NCBI GenBank assembly: GCA_030636255.1 | Contig: DAOVXH010000049.1 | Coordinates: 1 to 10,033, forward strand | Length of the DNA stretch: 10,033 nt | Direction: 5' to 3' | From: Methanomassiliicoccales archaeon | Lineage (GTDB): Archaea > Thermoplasmatota > Thermoplasmata > SG8-5 | Shown here: positions 7,029 through 10,033 of the stretch, one piece after another | Numbering within the stretch: position 1 is the first letter of the stretch | Layout: every line of letters starts with the position of its first letter | Notes under the pieces: generated by a model | The model's input: the letters and a program-made list of their open reading frames with translations, nothing else | Told to the model about the DNA's origin: nothing | Database searches by the model: none | Made by a program: the position numbers and the translations under genes

Positions 7029-7036
7029 TATAATAT
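7029..7036 (+). promoter_or_regulatory. second TATA-like element, positioned for leaderless start at GTG 7058
   Basis: TATAATAT is centred about 25 bases before the GTG start at 7058, the spacing expected if transcription begins at or next to the start codon. The absence of a ribosome binding site before 7058 fits a leaderless message. A third AT-rich stretch at 7039-7046 is too close to the gene to serve. Which element is used cannot be decided from sequence. Confidence 0.35.
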
Positions 7037-7057
7037 AGTTTATAATACACTGAGATT

Positions 7058-7495
7058 GTGGTAGAGAGTTCTGAAGATTCTAACCTTGTTGAGAAGTCCA
7101 TACCGGATGAAGCCACAACCTGTCCAATGTGCGGCGAACCAGTTCCTGCAAATGCCATTGAATGCCCAAACTGTGAGGAACCATTCTCGCCTGAGGCCTT
7201 TGAAATTATTGAATCAGATGAGAAAAAATCAAAATTCCTTTTCTGGCTCGGCCTGATATTGGTGCTTGTTGGAGGGCCTGGCATAGCTCTTGGTTCATGG
7301 CTTCATGATCTATTGAAAGTGCCGATTGCTACTTATGACAATTTCGACTCCTTCGGATGGGTCAATCAGCTGGTCTCAACAGTCGGAATAATTATATTGG
7401 TTATTGGTATCATCATGCTCATACTATCCCTTCCAAAGCTTCGTCCGGATGATGAAGAAGAGGAAACTATTATAACTGGAGACCAGGGGGGTTAA
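7058..7495 (+). CDS. membrane protein with one N-terminal zinc ribbon and a two-helix hairpin
   Basis: A 145-residue protein of unknown function. Residues 1-20 are acidic. A zinc ribbon follows, CPMC (22-25) and CPNC (36-39), ten residues apart. After a short basic stretch (KKSK, 56-59) come two membrane helices, about 60-84 and 101-127, joined by an outside loop with aromatic and Asp residues; the tail is PKLR then acidic. Positive charges before helix 1 and after helix 2 place both ends and the ribbon in the cytoplasm. Start is GTG 7058; an in-frame stop at 7043 excludes anything longer except an ATT at 7055. The hairpin matches that of the next gene (GxALGS(W/Y)xH, then GW(V/I)(N/D)Q(L/M)V), so the two are paralogues. 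A membrane-anchored adaptor or scaffold is plausible, but no catalytic residues are visible. Its last codons include a run of six G used by, or slipping into, the next gene. Confidence 0.85.
   Translation: MVESSEDSNLVEKSIPDEATTCPMCGEPVPANAIECPNCEEPFSPEAFEIIESDEKKSKFLFWLGLILVLVGGPGIALGSWLHDLLKVPIATYDNFDSFGWVNQLVSTVGIIILVIGIIMLILSLPKLRPDDEEEETIITGDQGG
7486..7491 (+). promoter_or_regulatory. G6 run: ribosome site for an ATT start, or -1 slippery site
   Basis: Six G lie six bases before ATT 7498 and could pair with the anti-Shine-Dalgarno by G-C and G-U pairs. In the upstream gene's frame the same bases read G_GGG_GGT directly before TAA, a formal X_XXY_YYZ slippery heptamer. A -1 slip would continue as TTA ACT ATT CCA into the next gene's open frame. 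A one-base error in the run would have the same effect. Confidence 0.45.
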
Positions 7496-7497
7496 CT

Positions 7498-8964
7498 ATT
7501 CCAGATAATGAAGAAATAATATGTCCAGAGTGCGGGGCTGAACTAGAAAGTGGAGCAGCAGAATGTTTTCTGTGTGGCACAGCTATTAGCAGCCAAGAAC
7601 AAGAGATTTCCCCAGAGCCGGAAGCCGAACAAGTCTTGTTAGAAGATGAGCCAGAGCTTGATGAACCAGAGATTGATGAAACTCCGATAGAGAATGAATT
7701 GGAATTAGATGAGACTGAGATGGAAGAGCTAGATCTTGATGAATCTAAATTTGAAAATACTTTGGTTGATATTGAATCTGAGATTGAGCAAGCTCCCATG
7801 GAGGATGAACCTGTTATTGAGGAGCCAGAACTTGAAGAGTTCGTCTGCCCAATGTGCGGTTCCAATGTAAGCGCAGATGCTTCAGAATGTTCAGGATGTG
7901 GAGAGCCATTCTCACCAATTGAAAATGGTGAACCCACAGAGTATTATGAGGAAACTGTGGCTGACGAAGAAGGGCAATATGAAGTGCCCCAGGAAGAGGA
8001 ATTCTGCCCTGATTGCGACACTCAACTGGATGCCGACGGCTCATGCATTCAATGCTCCCCTGAAATTCAGAGTGATGAGGCCACAGACGGCTGCCCCATT
8101 TGTGGCAGTAAAATGTTCAGTGTTGAATCCGGCGACCTTGTATCATGTGGCGATTGCGGTAATGTATACATAAGAAAGGAATATGCTGGTATTGAGCAGA
8201 GCTGGAAATGGAAGTTCTGGGTAGGCCTTGTTTTCATAATAATCGGAGACATAGGTGTTGCACTTGGTTCTTATGTTCATAATGTGATTGGATGGTCACC
8301 CCTGGGTAATTTGTACCTGGGATATGGCTGGATTGACCAGATGGTAGGTATTCTTGGAATTGTTCTTTTTACCATTGGCCTATTACTATTTGCCTGGTCA
8401 TTCAAGCGCGAAAGAGAGGTCCAGTGCCCTTCATGTAAAGTTCTTGTTTTAGAGGATCAACTTACTGAGTTCGAAGAAGAGGAGATCGAAGAAATCCCAG
8501 AAGAAATGGCTGTTGAGTCTGTACTGGAAGAAATCGGCGAGGCAGTCGAATGTCCAAGCTGTGGTTCTGAGGTCAGTATGTTTGACACCGCCTGCGGCAA
8601 TTGCGGGGTTCTCTTTGAGGTTGAAGAAGAATTTGACCAGGACTTTGATGAGGAATTGGATGAAGAAGTTCCAGCCCTTGAACCAGTTGAGACAATTGAA
8701 GAGCCTGGCGAACTATTATCTGCTTCTGAAATTGACGAGGACCAGATGGTAATGGAAAGCCTTGAACTGGAAGGCCCAGAGGAATCTGTTCCACTCAATG
8801 GAGAAAGCCTTGAAGCCCTGAGCGAGCTTGAATCTGCCATTGAAGCACCACTTGAGGATGACCTGGAGGTCAATACATGCCCAAGCTGCGGTGCAATGGT
8901 TGGCAAAGGCCTTGACACCTGTCCTGGCTGCGGTTCAGCCATAGCTGATGAGGGAGGCGAGTAA
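7498..8964 (+). CDS. membrane protein with about six zinc ribbons around a two-helix hairpin
   Basis: About 488 residues, function unknown. The obvious start, TTG 7636, is wrong: the upstream frame encodes a clean zinc ribbon (Cys 9, 12, 23, 26), so coding begins by about 7498. No ATG, GTG or TTG exists between the in-frame stop at 7453 and that ribbon, leaving ATT 7498 as the best initiator, two bases after the previous stop. Order of parts: ribbon 9-26; acidic linker about 48-116; ribbons 117-134, 170-186 (nine-residue spacing) and 199-220 (fourteen); membrane helices about 240-262 and 280-301; a lone CPSC at 310-313; ribbon 352-369; acidic linker; ribbon 461-478 at the C-terminus. Net charge is strongly negative. 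The hairpin matches the previous protein, with ribbons on both flanks facing the cytoplasm. A membrane scaffold is likely; transcription and proteolysis roles are equally open. Confidence 0.8.
   Translation: MPDNEEIICPECGAELESGAAECFLCGTAISSQEQEISPEPEAEQVLLEDEPELDEPEIDETPIENELELDETEMEELDLDESKFENTLVDIESEIEQAPMEDEPVIEEPELEEFVCPMCGSNVSADASECSGCGEPFSPIENGEPTEYYEETVADEEGQYEVPQEEEFCPDCDTQLDADGSCIQCSPEIQSDEATDGCPICGSKMFSVESGDLVSCGDCGNVYIRKEYAGIEQSWKWKFWVGLVFIIIGDIGVALGSYVHNVIGWSPLGNLYLGYGWIDQMVGILGIVLFTIGLLLFAWSFKREREVQCPSCKVLVLEDQLTEFEEEEIEEIPEEMAVESVLEEIGEAVECPSCGSEVSMFDTACGNCGVLFEVEEEFDQDFDEELDEEVPALEPVETIEEPGELLSASEIDEDQMVMESLELEGPEESVPLNGESLEALSELESAIEAPLEDDLEVNTCPSCGAMVGKGLDTCPGCGSAIADEGGE
8952..8957 (+). 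promoter_or_regulatory. Shine-Dalgarno fixing a TTG start at 8966
   Basis: GGGAGG lies within the last codons of the previous gene, eight bases before TTG 8966. It supports that start over the ATG at 9029, which would remove most of the N-terminal helical segment. Confidence 0.7.
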
Positions 8965-8965
8965 T

Positions 8966-10033
8966 TTGGCCGATGAAACCCCCCAAGAAGAATTTGACCA
9001 TTACAAGAAAGAGTTGGGCAAGCAATACATGGACGGCCTTATTTCTGATACTGAATATGATGAAATGCTCAGAGCCAAGGAAGCTGAATTGGGCCTGAAC
9101 CAACCAACAATCCCAGACGAGGAGGAAGGTCCAGAATGTCCTTCCTGCGGTGCATTGATAGGTGAATTTGATGCAGAATGCGGCATATGTGGAATTGCCC
9201 TGGAGCCAGTTACAATTTCAGCCGAATCCGAAGCAGTACCCATACCAGCGGATGAACTTGGCCTGGAAGAGCCGGAAATAGATGAGGTAGGAACAACCTG
9301 TCCAAGTTGTGGCGCAGAGGTTTCTGAGGTAGACACGGTCTGCACCATGTGCGGCCATGTCCTTGAGGCAGAGGCCGAGGCAGCAGCCGTTGAGGCCGAG
9401 ATAACTGACATCATTGATGAAAAACCACTGGATGATGAAAAATCATGTCCATCCTGCGGTGCCTTTCTGGATGCAGAGGCCACAGAGTGCATAATATGTG
9501 AAACTCCAATTGAGGAGGCAGTTCCCGAGCCAGAACCCATTCCAGTAGAAGAGTCAATACCAGAAGCTCCAGCAGAGGAAATATCCTGTGCCGGATGCGG
9601 TGCAGTTCTTGATGATGGAGCTACAGAGTGCTTCATCTGCGGTGTAATTGTTGGTGAAGAGCCAACTCCTGAGCTAGTGGATGATATTGATGCAGAATTG
9701 TCACAGACAATTACTGCACCGGCTTCTGATGAAGCTGGTGAGCCAATACCCGAGCCAGAAGCAGCCGAAGAATTCGCCTGCGATGGCTGCGGCGCAGTTC
9801 TTGAAGACGAGTCTTCAGAATGCTTCATTTGTGGCCCTGTTGAAGAGCCAGCTCCGGAAGAGCCAGTTCCAGAACCAGAGATTGCTCCAATAGAAGAGCC
9901 AATACCAGAGCCAGTTCCGGAAAAACCTGTTGAAGAACCTGCAATATCCGATGAGATGGATTCTGATCTCTTGGAGATTCAGGAGGAAATTCCAGAGGCA
10001 GAAATCGTGGAAGAAATAATTCTTCATGAAGGA
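8966..10033 (+). CDS. multi-zinc-ribbon acidic protein with SHOCT-like N-terminus (3' end outside the window)
   Basis: The frame is open from TTG 8966 to the window end: 356 residues with no stop, so the true length is unknown. Residues 9-44 form a short amphipathic helical segment, YKKELGKQYMDGLISDTEYDEM and beyond, resembling SHOCT domains, which often sit at the ends of membrane or oligomeric proteins. Five zinc ribbons follow with Cys pairs at 58/61-72/75, 112/115-126/129, 161/164-175/178, 208/211-222/225 and 272/275-286/289, each with exactly ten residues between pairs. Linkers are acidic and become Glu/Pro-rich (293-326). No membrane helix appears in the visible part; by analogy with the two preceding genes one could lie beyond the window. 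It starts one base after the previous stop, so the three genes form one operon. Function unknown; a multivalent binding scaffold is the best guess. Confidence 0.85.
   Translation, partial: MADETPQEEFDHYKKELGKQYMDGLISDTEYDEMLRAKEAELGLNQPTIPDEEEGPECPSCGALIGEFDAECGICGIALEPVTISAESEAVPIPADELGLEEPEIDEVGTTCPSCGAEVSEVDTVCTMCGHVLEAEAEAAAVEAEITDIIDEKPLDDEKSCPSCGAFLDAEATECIICETPIEEAVPEPEPIPVEESIPEAPAEEISCAGCGAVLDDGATECFICGVIVGEEPTPELVDDIDAELSQTITAPASDEAGEPIPEPEAAEEFACDGCGAVLEDESSECFICGPVEEPAPEEPVPEPEIAPIEEPIPEPVPEKPVEEPAISDEMDSDLLEIQEEIPEAEIVEEIILHEG
9137..9832 (+). repeat. array of five zinc-ribbon repeats inside the last gene
   Basis: Five 54-base units encode C-(P/A/D)-x-C-G-x(8)-(E/V)-C-x-x-C, beginning at 9137, 9299, 9446, 9587 and 9779, so they start 47 to 64 codons apart. 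Units four and five are the closest pair: both read CGAVL early and ECFICG late, and their DNA is also similar, so they look like the most recent duplication, 192 bases apart. Confidence 0.85.
9842..9943 (+). repeat. Glu-Pro low-complexity linker
   Basis: Residues 293-326 of the last gene are built from EEP, EPxPEP and PVPE units, an extended, highly charged spacer. The underlying DNA is an imperfect repeat of GAGCCA and CCAGAG words. Such linkers keep folded domains apart. Confidence 0.7.

Noticed and set aside
8457..8942. Ser-rich open frame on the - strand opposite the second zinc-ribbon gene
   Set aside because: Same composition effect as above; it lacks domains and lies wholly inside a supported gene.
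7636..8964. Start of the second zinc-ribbon gene at TTG 7636
   Set aside because: In-frame upstream bases encode a complete zinc ribbon matching those later in the same protein, and TTG 7636 has no ribosome site.
9001..9828. Long open frame (275 codons) on the - strand opposite the third zinc-ribbon gene
   Set aside because: It is the Ser-rich shadow of an acidic, Glu/Pro/Ala-rich gene, where GAA and GAG codons read in reverse avoid stops. The + frame has five regular zinc ribbons, a ribosome site and neighbours of the same type.
1..10033. CRISPR arrays, insertion sequences, tRNA or rRNA genes
   Set aside because: No regularly spaced repeats with unique spacers, transposase motifs, terminal inverted repeats, or cloverleaf-like segments were seen. 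The repeats found are coding ones, plus the short block near 1000.

Overview
This window is archaeal, most likely from a euryarchaeon. I lean towards the Thermoplasmata and related lineages, but with low confidence. The support is TATA-box promoters, Shine-Dalgarno-led genes packed with short overlaps, a two-AAA Cdc48 ATPase followed by a PRC-barrel protein, proteins rich in C-P-x-C-G zinc ribbons, and the archaeal form of the mevalonate pathway. Every gene that can be supported lies on the + strand.

Region 1 (1-4390) is isoprenoid precursor synthesis. It opens inside mevalonate kinase, whose 3' part is present, followed 1 nt later by a HIT-family protein. After a 273-nt gene-free spacer with a TATA box comes an overlapping four-gene operon: a UbiD-family decarboxylase, a small LpdD-like protein (the family associated with UbiD and prenylated flavin), and the large and small subunits of aconitase X. 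Aconitase X plus this UbiD branch correspond to phosphomevalonate dehydratase and anhydromevalonate phosphate decarboxylase. Together with mevalonate kinase they make isopentenyl phosphate from mevalonate; isopentenyl phosphate kinase would finish the route but is not in the window.

Region 2 (4391-6938) holds Cdc48/VAT and a 79-residue PRC-barrel protein 10 nt downstream. The Cdc48 ends in Tyr-Tyr-Ala, a candidate proteasome-docking tail.

Region 3 (6939-10033) is the least familiar part. A T-rich terminator and strong TATA-like elements precede three consecutive genes of acidic zinc-ribbon proteins. The first two share a two-helix membrane hairpin and are clearly paralogous. The third, cut by the window end, has a short SHOCT-like helical N-terminus and five evenly built zinc ribbons joined by Glu/Pro linkers. 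The second gene has no ATG, GTG or TTG before its first zinc ribbon. It must start at ATT, be reached by a -1 frameshift at G_GGG_GGT just before the first gene's stop, or contain a sequence error. I could not assign a function to these three genes; a membrane-tethered zinc-ribbon assembly is the best description.
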